In this document: piece after piece, positions 57,027-64,000 of the stretch
How positions within the stretch are numbered: the stretch's first letter is position 1
Layout: each line of letters starts with the position of its first letter
NCBI GenBank assembly: GCA_031280685.1
Contig: JAITGM010000035.1
Location: forward strand, 1 to 64,000
Length of the DNA stretch: 64,000 bases
Source of the DNA: Christensenellaceae bacterium
GTDB taxonomy: Bacteria; Bacillota; Clostridia; Christensenellales; UBA1750
Reading direction: 5' to 3'
The notes under the pieces: model-generated
Database searches by the model: none
What the model was told of the DNA's origin: nothing
Seen by the model: the letters and a program-made list of their open reading frames with translations, nothing else
Translations under genes and position numbers: made by a program

Positions 57027-57055
57027 AGTATAGACGAGCGCCAGGCCGCTGTCAA
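57027..57055 (-). promoter_or_regulatory. Promoter of the fatty-acid operon
   Basis: On the minus strand a perfect TTGACA (57055-57050) and TATACT (57032-57027) have 17-base spacing. No other good promoter is visible inside the operon down to degV. Confidence 0.88.
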
Positions 57056-57088
57056 GTCCGAAATGGAAAAGAAGGCAAGTAAAAGATG

Positions 57089-57116
57089 AAAAAAGCCCCG
57101 GGAGGATTTCCCGGGG
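57089..57116 (-). terminator. Terminator of the class A PBP gene
   Basis: CCCCGGGA/TCCCGGGG (57116-57109 with 57103-57096 on the minus strand) is followed by CTTTTTT, just past the PBP stop. It insulates the fatty-acid promoter downstream. Confidence 0.88.
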
Positions 57117-57125
57117 TGAAATGCC

Positions 57126-59276
57126 CTAAAGCCAGTCGAAAAACGGAAAATGGAATGGGAACCCGCCAGGTTTTTCGGTGGATTGCGGCTCGGCGCCCGG
57201 CTGATCGCCCTCGGCAGCCGCCCCGCCAAAGGGCCAAAGTTCCTCGGGCAGCAGGGGGAAGGGGGCGGGCGTGACTTCCGGCGTTGCGGGCGCGGGCTCC
57301 GGGGTCGGCTCGGGCGTGGGGGTGGCCCAGCGGCGCGGTTGGGGCTGGGTGCCGCCGATGAAGACCTCATAGCGCGCCTCTTCCCAGGGCGAAGCGAGGT
57401 TTTGCCAGATGATATTCGCGGGCTGATAAAAATCCGCGCCGCTGTTGGGGTAAAGGGCGAAAATTTCCCGCGTGAGCGTGGTGGGCAGGGTGCCGCCGGT
57501 GACGGTTTTGGGCAGGGCATGCTGCGCATCGGTCTTATCAAAGCCCATCCAGACCGTCACGGAGATTTCGGGGGTGTAGGCGGCGCACCAGGCATCGCGG
57601 TTCAGGCCGTTGCCGTAATCGACGGTGCCCGTTTTGGCCGCGATGGGGATCTGCAGCGTGCTGAGCTGCGAGGCCGTGCCCCAGGCGGCGGCGGACTGCA
57701 AAAGGCTCGTGGTCACATAGGCGGCGGCGGGCTCGGCGGCCTGGGAGGGCAGGGGCGGGGAATACAGATAGAGGAGCTGGCCGTCCGGGCCATAGATGGC
57801 GTTGACGAAATGCGCCTTGCGGAAGCGGCCGTTATCTGCCAGGGCCGCGTAGGCGTTGCAGAGCTGCAGGGGGCTTAGGCCCTTCGTGAGCGAGCCCACC
57901 GCCAAAGACAGGCCCTTGTCGTTCGCGTCGGGTTCCAGGCCGAAGGCTCGCATGGAATTAAGCCCCGCTTGCACGCCGATCATCTCGAGCATCTGCACGG
58001 AGGGGATGTTGAGCGAAAGCGCGGCCGCCGTGCGCAGCGAAACCCAGCCGCGATAGACTCCGCCATAGTTCGCGGGCCGATAGTCGCCAAAGTTGGTGGG
58101 CTGGTCCCAAATCTCGCTGATTGGGGTGATTAAGCGCCGCTCAAGCGCCGGGGTATAGACCACGATCGGCTTGAGCGCCGAGCCCGGCTGGCGGCGCATG
58201 GCGCTCGCCCGGTTGAAGCCGTGCTCTACCGTGTATTCCCGTCCGCCGATCATGGCCAGCACCGAGCCCGTCGCGCTTTCGAGCGCGACCGCCGCGGCTT
58301 GGGCATTGGTGCCGTCCTCCGCCGCAGGGGGAAAGAGCGCCTCGTCTTCAAATAGCCTTCCCATACCGCTTTGCAGGGCGGCATCCATCGTGCTGTGCAC
58401 CTGGTAGCCGCCCGAGATCAGTTCGTCAAAGCTGATTTTCAGAATCTCGGCGGCCTCCTCAAAGGCCGCGTCCGCAAACCAAGAGATCATGTTCATCCGC
58501 CTGAGCGGCGCGCTGAGCCGCAGGGGCGCGGCGATGGCCCTGCGGGCCTCGTCCTCGCTGATGTAGCCGTCCGCCGCCATGTCGCGCAGGATACGGTCGC
58601 GGCGCTGCTTGTTTTTCTCTTCGCTGATGTGCGGCGCATAGCTCGAGGGCGCCTTCAGCGCCGCCGCCAGGGCAGCGGCCTCGGTCAGGCTCAAATCTTC
58701 CGGCGCTTTTGAAAAATAGGCCTTTGCCGCCTCCTCCAGGCCGTAAGCGCCCTTACCAAAGTAGGAGGAGCTCAAGTAGAGATCCAGGATCTGATCCTTC
58801 GAATAATCTTGCTCGATCTGCAGGGCGTAGATTGCCTCCAAAAACTTGCGCTGATAGGTCTTATCGGCATACAGCAGCTTGTTTTTCACCACCTGCTGGG
58901 TGATGGTCGAGGCCCCTTGGGCCAGGCTGCCGCTTTTGACGTTGGCCAGCAGCGAGCCAAAGACGCGGATGACGTCAATGCCCGCGTGCGCATAAAAGCG
59001 GCGGTCCTCGGCGGCGACGAAGACCTGGCGAACATAGGCGGGCAGGGCGCTGTAGTCCCGGCGCGCGGGTGGCAAAGAGGGGATGAAGACCTCGGATCCA
59101 TCGCGGGCAAAGAGCTTGGCCGCCTCTGGCTGGGCGAGCAGGCCCTCTCTTGCATAGGCAAGCGGCATGCGGAAGAAGACCAGCGCCACCAGAAGGGAGG
59201 CGGAAAGCGCCGCCGTCACCCCGAGCAGGCGGCCGAGCACCTTTAATAAAATGGGAATGATTTTTCGCTTTTTCAA
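57126..59276 (-). CDS. Class A penicillin-binding protein (glycosyltransferase/transpeptidase)
   Basis: A roughly 716-residue bifunctional cell-wall synthase. A membrane anchor (about residues 8-38) is followed by the GT51 domain with FVAAEDRRFYAHAGID (catalytic Glu) and QGASTITQQVVKNKLL. The transpeptidase domain has SALK in RRQPGSALKPIV (about 365), SLN in AALSLNIPS and KTGT at about 548. The tail is Pro/Glu/Thr-rich (TPTPEPTPEPAPATPE). The TTG at 59276, six bases after GGAGGTGG, is the likely start rather than the upstream ATG. Confidence 0.93.
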   Translation of the reverse strand: MKKRKIIPILLKVLGRLLGVTAALSASLLVALVFFRMPLAYAREGLLAQPEAAKLFARDGSEVFIPSLPPARRDYSALPAYVRQVFVAAEDRRFYAHAGIDVIRVFGSLLANVKSGSLAQGASTITQQVVKNKLLYADKTYQRKFLEAIYALQIEQDYSKDQILDLYLSSSYFGKGAYGLEEAAKAYFSKAPEDLSLTEAAALAAALKAPSSYAPHISEEKNKQRRDRILRDMAADGYISEDEARRAIAAPLRLSAPLRRMNMISWFADAAFEEAAEILKISFDELISGGYQVHSTMDAALQSGMGRLFEDEALFPPAAEDGTNAQAAAVALESATGSVLAMIGGREYTVEHGFNRASAMRRQPGSALKPIVVYTPALERRLITPISEIWDQPTNFGDYRPANYGGVYRGWVSLRTAAALSLNIPSVQMLEMIGVQAGLNSMRAFGLEPDANDKGLSLAVGSLTKGLSPLQLCNAYAALADNGRFRKAHFVNAIYGPDGQLLYLYSPPLPSQAAEPAAAYVTTSLLQSAAAWGTASQLSTLQIPIAAKTGTVDYGNGLNRDAWCAAYTPEISVTVWMGFDKTDAQHALPKTVTGGTLPTTLTREIFALYPNSGADFYQPANIIWQNLASPWEEARYEVFIGGTQPQPRRWATPTPEPTPEPAPATPEVTPAPFPLLPEELWPFGGAAAEGDQPGAEPQSTEKPGGFPFHFPFFDWL

Positions 59277-59430
59277 AAGATTCCACCTCCGATTTCCCTG
59301 GGCTGGCATCGGCAATATTCTTGCCGATTCGACGGTTTTCCATACTTTGTGCCTGGATTTAAAGTGCGGAACTCATTTATACTACTCGGTGGAAAATGAT
59401 TATATAGAAATAAGAAAGGGGAGCGGCGAA

Positions 59431-60957
59431 ATGAAGCGGTGGATGCCCTTGCTCTGCGCGGGCGCGATGATTGCGGCGCTGCTGGTTGTCGCATTTGAGA
59501 TGAAGAGCGAAAACGGCGAAAACGCGGGCGCGCAGGCGATGAGCCTGGCGGGTGCGGCCGGGTTGGGCGCGGGCGCCCTGCGCCAGCGGAAAAGGCAAAA
59601 AGAGGAAGAGGAGTACCAGAGCCTGCTCCGGCCCGAGGGCTTGGCGCGGTTTTGCGACGTAGCGGGCAATGACGAAGCGCTGCACGACCTGGCCCAGCTT
59701 GTGGACTACCTCACACACCCGCGCGCCTCTGAAGCGGCGGGCGCGCGCATGCCGCGCGGGGTCTTGCTTTACGGCCCGCCGGGCACCGGAAAAACCTTGT
59801 TGGCGCGGGCAGTGGCGGGCGAGGCCGCCGTGCCCTTTCTGGCGCGGGCCGGCTCTGATTTCGTGCAAATGTATGCTGGGGTGGGAGCCAAGCGGGTGCG
59901 GGAGCTGTTTAAAGCCGCCAAGGAATACGATAAGAGCGTGGTTTTCATCGATGAAATCGACGCGCTGGGCAAGCGGCGCGGCGCCGGGGATGAAAACGCC
60001 GAACGCGAGCAGACCCTGAACGCCCTCCTTGCGGAAATGAACGGCTTTTCGGCCCAAAACCGCGTGCTGGTCATCGCCGCGACGAACAGGCCCGATGTGC
60101 TGGATGAAGCTCTGTTGCGTCCCGGCCGTTTCGACCGGCGCATCGAGGTTGGCCTGCCGGATCTGAACGCGAGAGAGAAGATCTTAAGGCTGCTTTTGAA
60201 CAAAATCGCTTCCTCGGCCTGCCCCCTGGGCCTTGCGAAGAAGACCGCGGGCTTTTCTGGTGCCGGGCTCGAGAGTTTGGTGAACGAGGCGGCGATTTTA
60301 AGCGCCAAATCGGGCCAAAGGGTGGGGGCGGCGGAGCTTGAGCAGGCCTATATCGAGGCGCTTGCGGGCAAGACCAAGTTCAACAGCGCGCTCGATCCCT
60401 TTGGCAAGCGCCAGGTCGCTGCGCACGAAGCGGGCCACGCGCTGGCCGGCCGCCTTCTCTTGCCGGAAGAGAAGATCATTCGGATTTCGGTTTTGCCCTC
60501 CGTGCGCGGAGCCGGCGGCTACGTGGCCAGGCAGCCATCGGAAGGCCTGCCCACGCGGCGGAGCGTATTGGGCTCCATCGGGATGGCGCTGGCCGGCCGC
60601 GCCGCCGAGGAGCTCTTCTTTGGCAAGGAGGGAATCAGCGCGGGCGCGGCGAATGACTTGATCAGGGTGGCCGAGATCGTCCGCAAGCTCGTCGGCGAAT
60701 ACGCCTTGGAGCCTGGCTTTGGGCTTTTGGTCGATCGAAAGCTCGACGAAGACCGGCTCAACGCCGTGCTCGAGCGTGAATACGACAGGGTTTTGGGCCG
60801 TTTGGGCGACCATTTCGACGTTTTGAGCAGGCTGACCGAGCTTTTGATCGAACGTGAGCAGCTCGGCGGCGAAGAGATCGAAGCCTTCTTCTCCCAAGCG
60901 CTCAGCGCGAAAATAAGCGGAAAACAAGAGCTTTTGGTAACTGACAAAAGCTCCTAA
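59431..60957 (+). CDS. FtsH-like AAA+ zinc metalloprotease, short form
   Basis: A 508-residue membrane-linked protease. Only one strong membrane span is seen (about residues 5-22), with a weak hydrophobic stretch near 36-50. The usual extracytoplasmic domain between two spans is missing. The AAA module has GPPGTGKTLLARA (from about residue 115), VFIDEIDALGKRRG and ATNRPDVLDEALLRPGRFDRR. The pore segment reads MYAGVGA instead of the usual MFVGVGA. The protease has HEAGH (about 332-336) and the third zinc ligand Asp in AANDLIRVAEI. It is upstream of spoIIAA. FtsH itself is probably elsewhere. Confidence 0.88.
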   Translation: MKRWMPLLCAGAMIAALLVVAFEMKSENGENAGAQAMSLAGAAGLGAGALRQRKRQKEEEEYQSLLRPEGLARFCDVAGNDEALHDLAQLVDYLTHPRASEAAGARMPRGVLLYGPPGTGKTLLARAVAGEAAVPFLARAGSDFVQMYAGVGAKRVRELFKAAKEYDKSVVFIDEIDALGKRRGAGDENAEREQTLNALLAEMNGFSAQNRVLVIAATNRPDVLDEALLRPGRFDRRIEVGLPDLNAREKILRLLLNKIASSACPLGLAKKTAGFSGAGLESLVNEAAILSAKSGQRVGAAELEQAYIEALAGKTKFNSALDPFGKRQVAAHEAGHALAGRLLLPEEKIIRISVLPSVRGAGGYVARQPSEGLPTRRSVLGSIGMALAGRAAEELFFGKEGISAGAANDLIRVAEIVRKLVGEYALEPGFGLLVDRKLDEDRLNAVLEREYDRVLGRLGDHFDVLSRLTELLIEREQLGGEEIEAFFSQALSAKISGKQELLVTDKSS

Positions 60958-61042
60958 ATTCGGCGAAGGAAAGGCGGCGCCAGGCGCGGAACTCTTCCCC
61001 TGGCCCTTGGGGCAAGCCCATCGGCTAAGGAGGGGACAAGGC

Positions 61043-61345
61043 ATGCTGCGGCACACGCTGCGAGGCGATACGCTCACCGTATTTTTAAAGGGGGAGCTGG
61101 ATCACAACAGCGCCAAGGAGATGCGCGAGTGGATGGATGGGCTCATCGACGGAGCGCGAGCAAGGCGGCTGGTGATCGACCTATCGGGCCTTGAGTTCAT
61201 GGATAGTTCGGGCATCGGCGTGATCATCGGCAGATACAACAAGATGCAAAAGCGCGGCGGCACGGTGGGCGTGCGCAAGGCGGGCCCCCGCATCAACCGC
61301 ATCTTCAACCTTTCGGGCGTGTATGAGCTCGTTGAAAAGCTATAG
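61043..61345 (+). CDS. spoIIAA: Anti-sigma F factor antagonist
   Basis: A 100-residue STAS-domain protein that, when dephosphorylated, frees sigma F from SpoIIAB in the forespore. The regulated Ser lies in LEFMDSSGIGVIIGRYN, preceded by LKGELDHNSAKEM. The ATG at 61043 follows AAGGAGGGG. The gene is 12 bases upstream of spoIIAB. Another STAS/anti-sigma pair is possible, but the sequences match the sporulation pair best. Confidence 0.88.
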   Translation: MLRHTLRGDTLTVFLKGELDHNSAKEMREWMDGLIDGARARRLVIDLSGLEFMDSSGIGVIIGRYNKMQKRGGTVGVRKAGPRINRIFNLSGVYELVEKL

Positions 61346-61357
61346 GGGGATGAAGTG

Positions 61358-61810
61358 ATGAAGGCAAATGAGATGCGGCTGCGTTTCAGCGCGCTGCCCG
61401 AAAACGAGGCGTTCGCCAGGCTCTGCGTGAGCGCGTTCGTCATGCCGCTGAACCCCACGGTGGAAGAGAACGAGGATGTGAAGACCGCGGTATCCGAAGC
61501 GGTGACCAACGCCATCATCCACGGCTATGACGGCCGCGAAGGCGAGGTGACGCTGCTGGCCAGCTACAGCGAAAGTGGCGTGCTCTGCCTGACCATAGAG
61601 GACAAGGGCTGCGGCATCGAGGACATCGCCCGGGCGATGGAGCCAATGTTTACCACCAGGCCGGAGCTCGAGCGCTCGGGCATGGGCTTTGCGGTGATGG
61701 AGAACTTCATGGATGCCCTTGAGGTCATCTCGGCCCCGGGCAAGGGCACGACGGTGTGCATGCGCAAGCAATTCGCCTGCCTGCCACAGAAAAGCGAGCT
61801 GCCCGCCTAG
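61358..61810 (+). CDS. spoIIAB: Anti-sigma F factor/serine kinase
   Basis: A 150-residue GHKL-fold kinase that binds sigma F and phosphorylates SpoIIAA. It opens ANEMRLRFSALPENEAFARLCVSAFV. The N-box is VKTAVSEAVTNAIIHGY. The G1 box is IEDKGCGIEDI, followed by MFTTRPELERSGMGFAVMENFMD. The ATG at 61358 is seven bases after GGGGGA. The sigma F gene that normally follows is absent: a terminator comes 50 bases after the stop. Confidence 0.9.
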   Translation: MKANEMRLRFSALPENEAFARLCVSAFVMPLNPTVEENEDVKTAVSEAVTNAIIHGYDGREGEVTLLASYSESGVLCLTIEDKGCGIEDIARAMEPMFTTRPELERSGMGFAVMENFMDALEVISAPGKGTTVCMRKQFACLPQKSELPA

Positions 61811-61858
61811 CGCCTTCGCCGTGTTCCCTTCCCAGCGACCTCTTTTCGTGGTAAAATA

Positions 61859-61889
61859 AGGGCGCCCGGCATGGCTTGGGTGCCCTTTT
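61859..61889 (+). terminator. Terminator after spoIIAB
   Basis: AGGGCGCCC (61859-61867) pairs with GGGTGCCCT (61878-61886) with one G-U pair and is followed by TTTT. It ends the spoIIA transcript without spoIIAC. Confidence 0.75.
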
Positions 61890-61945
61890 GACGTCCGCTG
61901 CAGCAATGCGGGCGCCAAAGCGTTGAAAAGGGGGAGGGATAAAAA

Positions 61946-62466
61946 ATGAAGAGCTTTTTTTACGCTTTTGCGCGGAAAACGGCGATGCTGTTCGGCGCCA
62001 TGGCCCTTGTGGTGGCCTTGGCGCTCGCCGTAATCTGGCTGAGCGGCGAGCCCTGGCGTGCCCCGGTGAGTTCCCTTGCTTACAACGACGTTGAGGTCGG
62101 CATTGTGAAGGCGCTGGCCGGTGGCGCCGAATACGCCCCCCTTTCGAATTGGATCTACGGCTATAGCGAAGGTGGCCCAGTGGCCGATGGATTCCGCATG
62201 ACGCCCAAAGAGATGCCGAGCGATTTGCCGTTCATTCCGCTGACCGAGGACTTCAGCATCGTGATCGAGGGGCAGGATGCGGACGAAAGGGTGGAGTATA
62301 CGCTCTATAAGCTCGATGGCGTGAGCGACACGAGGTGTATTGGGCGAAGAGGGAATTCATCGCGCCCACAGAACCCGGTGAGTACCTGTTGAGCATGGAG
62401 GTAAACTGGAGCAACGAGAGCGGCTCCGAGGGCTACCAATACCTCTTCAAGCTCAAGGTCGATTGA
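61946..62466 (+). pseudogene. Small membrane-anchored/exported protein, frameshifted; first of a tandem pair
   Basis: The frame opens at an ATG behind GGGGGAGGG with an N-terminal membrane segment (about residues 10-33). It contains GGAEYAPLSNWIYGYSEGGPV and PLTEDFSIVIEGQDAD, then loses frame near 62325-62335 and stops at 62392. The next frame continues VYWAKREFIAPTEPGEYLLSMEVNW to GYQYLFKLKVD and a stop at 62464-62466. That restores full homology with the following gene. One base appears to be missing. It may be a real inactivation or a sequence error. Confidence 0.7.
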
Positions 62467-62487
62467 TTTAGAGGAGGGATGAGGGCG

Positions 62488-62934
62488 ATGAAGGGCATTT
62501 TGCGGGCTTTTGTGATGGGAATGGCCCTGCTGCTCACAGCATTTTGGCTGACGGGCTGCGAAAGCCGGCCGAAGATTGGCTCCGTTTTGATCATCGCGGG
62601 CGGGATTGAGTACGCGCCGCTTCGCAACTGGGTTTGTTCCCGCGAAAACGGCGTGATGGCCGATGGAATGCGGCTGCAGCCCCGAATGGTCGAAGGGGAT
62701 TTGCCGACCGTTCCCCTAACCCAGGATTTCGAGATCGTCATCCAGGGCGAGGACGCCTCTGGCGGCCTATCCTATGCGCTTTATGATGAAGAGTTCAATT
62801 CTCTTTGTTTCAGCGCGAGCCAGCTCGTTCCGCCGGAGGAACCTGGGCTCTATTTCGTGAGCATGGAAGCCTCCTGGGCCTATAAGGATGATTATGAGCG
62901 ATTCCAATACCTCTTCAAGCTCAAGGCCGGCTAA
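62488..62934 (+). CDS. Small lipoprotein of unknown function; second of a tandem pair
   Basis: A 148-residue protein with a lipoprotein signal (hydrophobic run, then WLTGC, Cys near residue 22). The body is a single small domain: GGIEYAPLRNWVCSRENGVMADG, then DLPTVPLTQDFEIVIQGEDA, then PPEEPGLYFVSMEASW and YERFQYLFKLKAG. The ends look like an immunoglobulin-like beta fold. The paralog upstream shares these blocks in the same order. The family is not known to me. Confidence 0.7.
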   Translation: MKGILRAFVMGMALLLTAFWLTGCESRPKIGSVLIIAGGIEYAPLRNWVCSRENGVMADGMRLQPRMVEGDLPTVPLTQDFEIVIQGEDASGGLSYALYDEEFNSLCFSASQLVPPEEPGLYFVSMEASWAYKDDYERFQYLFKLKAG

Positions 62935-63153
62935 AGCTGGGCAAAAATGGGGCCGATTGGGCGCGAAAGTCGATTTTGAAGAAACGCTGTTCCTGCACCT
63001 GCTCTGCTTTAAGTTTCGGCAAGTTTGCAAAACAATCTAATTTGCGAAAAAAATAGCACATTTCAAAAATGCACATAAATAAATCCGAAATTTTCATTGT
63101 TTTTCATCTGTTTCCCCGCTTTTTTCACAATTTAGGGCGCAAAAATCCCGTCG

Positions 63154-63999
63154 TCAGCATAAACATGCTTTTTTCGTACGCGTCATTTTGTAAATATTTG
63201 CCATTGCACACAAAAAATACATGCTGCCTTCAAAATTTTCCATGCCCCATTTGCGCGTGTATCGAAACCCAAAAATCCCTTTAATTATGCCGAAAACATG
63301 CTCGACTTTTGCCCGCTTGCTCGCAATCGCCTGCTCCAAACGCCGCCGCCGTTCTTGTTTGTGTGGCGACATTTTTTTCACGCTCGTCCGTCTTTTCATG
63401 ATATGCCGCTTGCATTTTTTCGCTTTTTCACTGTGGTTTTCTGCATTCAAATACGCAGAATCGCCCATCATAAATTCCTCGTCGCCATGCAAACACTCCT
63501 CGACGGCCGACAAATCGTGTTCATTCGCAGGCTTCGCGACGCAGCTGTGTACGAGCCCGGAATCGTCGTCAACGCCGATGTGAATTTTCTTGCCATGACG
63601 GTAGTTTTTGCCTTTCGCCGTCCATTTTGAAGTTGGGTCGGATTCGCTATTTTTATTGCGTTTTGAGCTTGGTGTGTCGACGATTGTCGAATCGATATGG
63701 CTGCCTTTTCTGATGATTTTTTTGCCAATTATCAACTGATTCACTTGCTCTTCAAACATTTTTTGCTGCAAATTATTTTGCGTGAGTAGTTGCACAAAAC
63801 GCCAAATTGAGGTGTGGTCCGGAATGTCTGAATCCTCGGAAATACCACAGAAATTGCGGACAGAAATGGATTCGTAAAGCTCGTCTTCCACCGCTTCGTC
63901 CGACAAATTGTAGCACATTTTCACGATATACATTCGCAAAAGAATTTCCAAATTTTTACGCGGACGCCCGTTGTTTGTGGCCTTGGAATAAAATGGCAA
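63154..63999 (-). mobile_element. IS5-family-type transposase, N-terminus beyond the window
   Basis: At least 281 residues of a DDE transposase run off the right edge. The N-terminal part NGRPRKNLEILLRMYIVKMCYNLSDEAVEDELYESISVRNFCGI is typical of IS5 elements. The catalytic residues are Asp in HIDSTIVDTPSS, Asp in EFMMGDSAYL and Glu in RAKVEHVFGIIKGIFG. The frame stays open to the edge and the apparent TTG start has no ribosome site. The gene is clearly more AT-rich than its neighbours, a sign of transfer. The terminal repeat to the left (62935-63153, AT-rich, no gene) could not be fixed. Confidence 0.85.
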
Positions 64000-64000
64000 A

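Noticed and set aside
62935-63153. Small gene in the AT-rich gap before the transposase
   Set aside because: No frame has a ribosome site or recognisable sequence; it is more likely the IS flank.

Overview
The window reads as a chromosomal segment of a GC-rich (by eye; not computed), low-complexity-free member of the Firmicutes/Bacillota, most likely class Clostridia. The evidence is the gene content and order: remA-gmk-rpoZ-coaBC-priA-def-fmt-rsmB-rlmN-stp-prkC-rsgA-rpe, plsX-acpP-rnc-smc-ftsY, a FabK-type fatty-acid operon headed by a MarR regulator, ATP-type pckA, a zinc-type L31, and spoIIAA/spoIIAB. Family-level placement is inference. Genes are tightly packed, with ATGA-type overlaps, clear Shine-Dalgarno sequences and many TTG starts. 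Promoters repeatedly use a TATACT -10 box.

Layout. 1-6.8 kb: start of an enolase-superfamily gene, guaB, two decayed genes (a methyltransferase and a HAD phosphatase), then an aldehyde/carbonyl-handling operon (iron alcohol dehydrogenase, VOC protein, aldo/keto reductase) divergent from a MerR regulator. 6.8-7.7 kb: a ruined M13 (PepO-like) peptidase gene. 7.8-26.6 kb: a long plus-strand housekeeping run: rpmE with a structured leader, yqhQ, prmC, prfA, ligA, yicC, remA, gmk, rpoZ, coaBC, priA, def, fmt, rsmB, rlmN, stp, prkC, rsgA, rpe. It covers translation, DNA repair, CoA synthesis, and Ser/Thr signalling to the cell wall and ribosome.

26.6-36.0 kb is the accessory part: a dispersed repeat, a MATE pump, a DUF1847 protein, an FAD oxidoreductase plus a KdgK-like sugar kinase, small membrane proteins, a broken DUF3267 gene, a beta-propeller-like unknown, a VanW protein, a second copy of the dispersed repeat carrying a cloverleaf-like insertion, and an MBL hydrolase. 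36.0-42.6 kb is plsX-acpP-rnc-smc-ftsY on the minus strand. 42.7-46.7 kb holds a class B lipoprotein PBP and pckA.

46.7-57.0 kb is a compact minus-strand type II fatty-acid operon: marR/fabT-fabH-acpP-fabK-fabD-fabG-fabF-accB-fabZ-accC-accD-accA-degV. It makes malonyl-ACP and elongates and reduces acyl chains. It starts from a consensus promoter with a 15-bp palindrome just downstream. 57-63 kb: a class A PBP, a shortened FtsH-like protease, spoIIAA-spoIIAB without an adjacent sigF, and two tandem small exported paralogs, the first frameshifted. The window ends in an AT-rich IS5-type transposase.

I found no CRISPR array, rRNA, tRNA or obvious defence system. The best second-look items are the CoaBC protein lacking its catalytic cysteine, the two-copy repeat with a folded insertion, the truncated spoIIA operon, and the fatty-acid operon control region.
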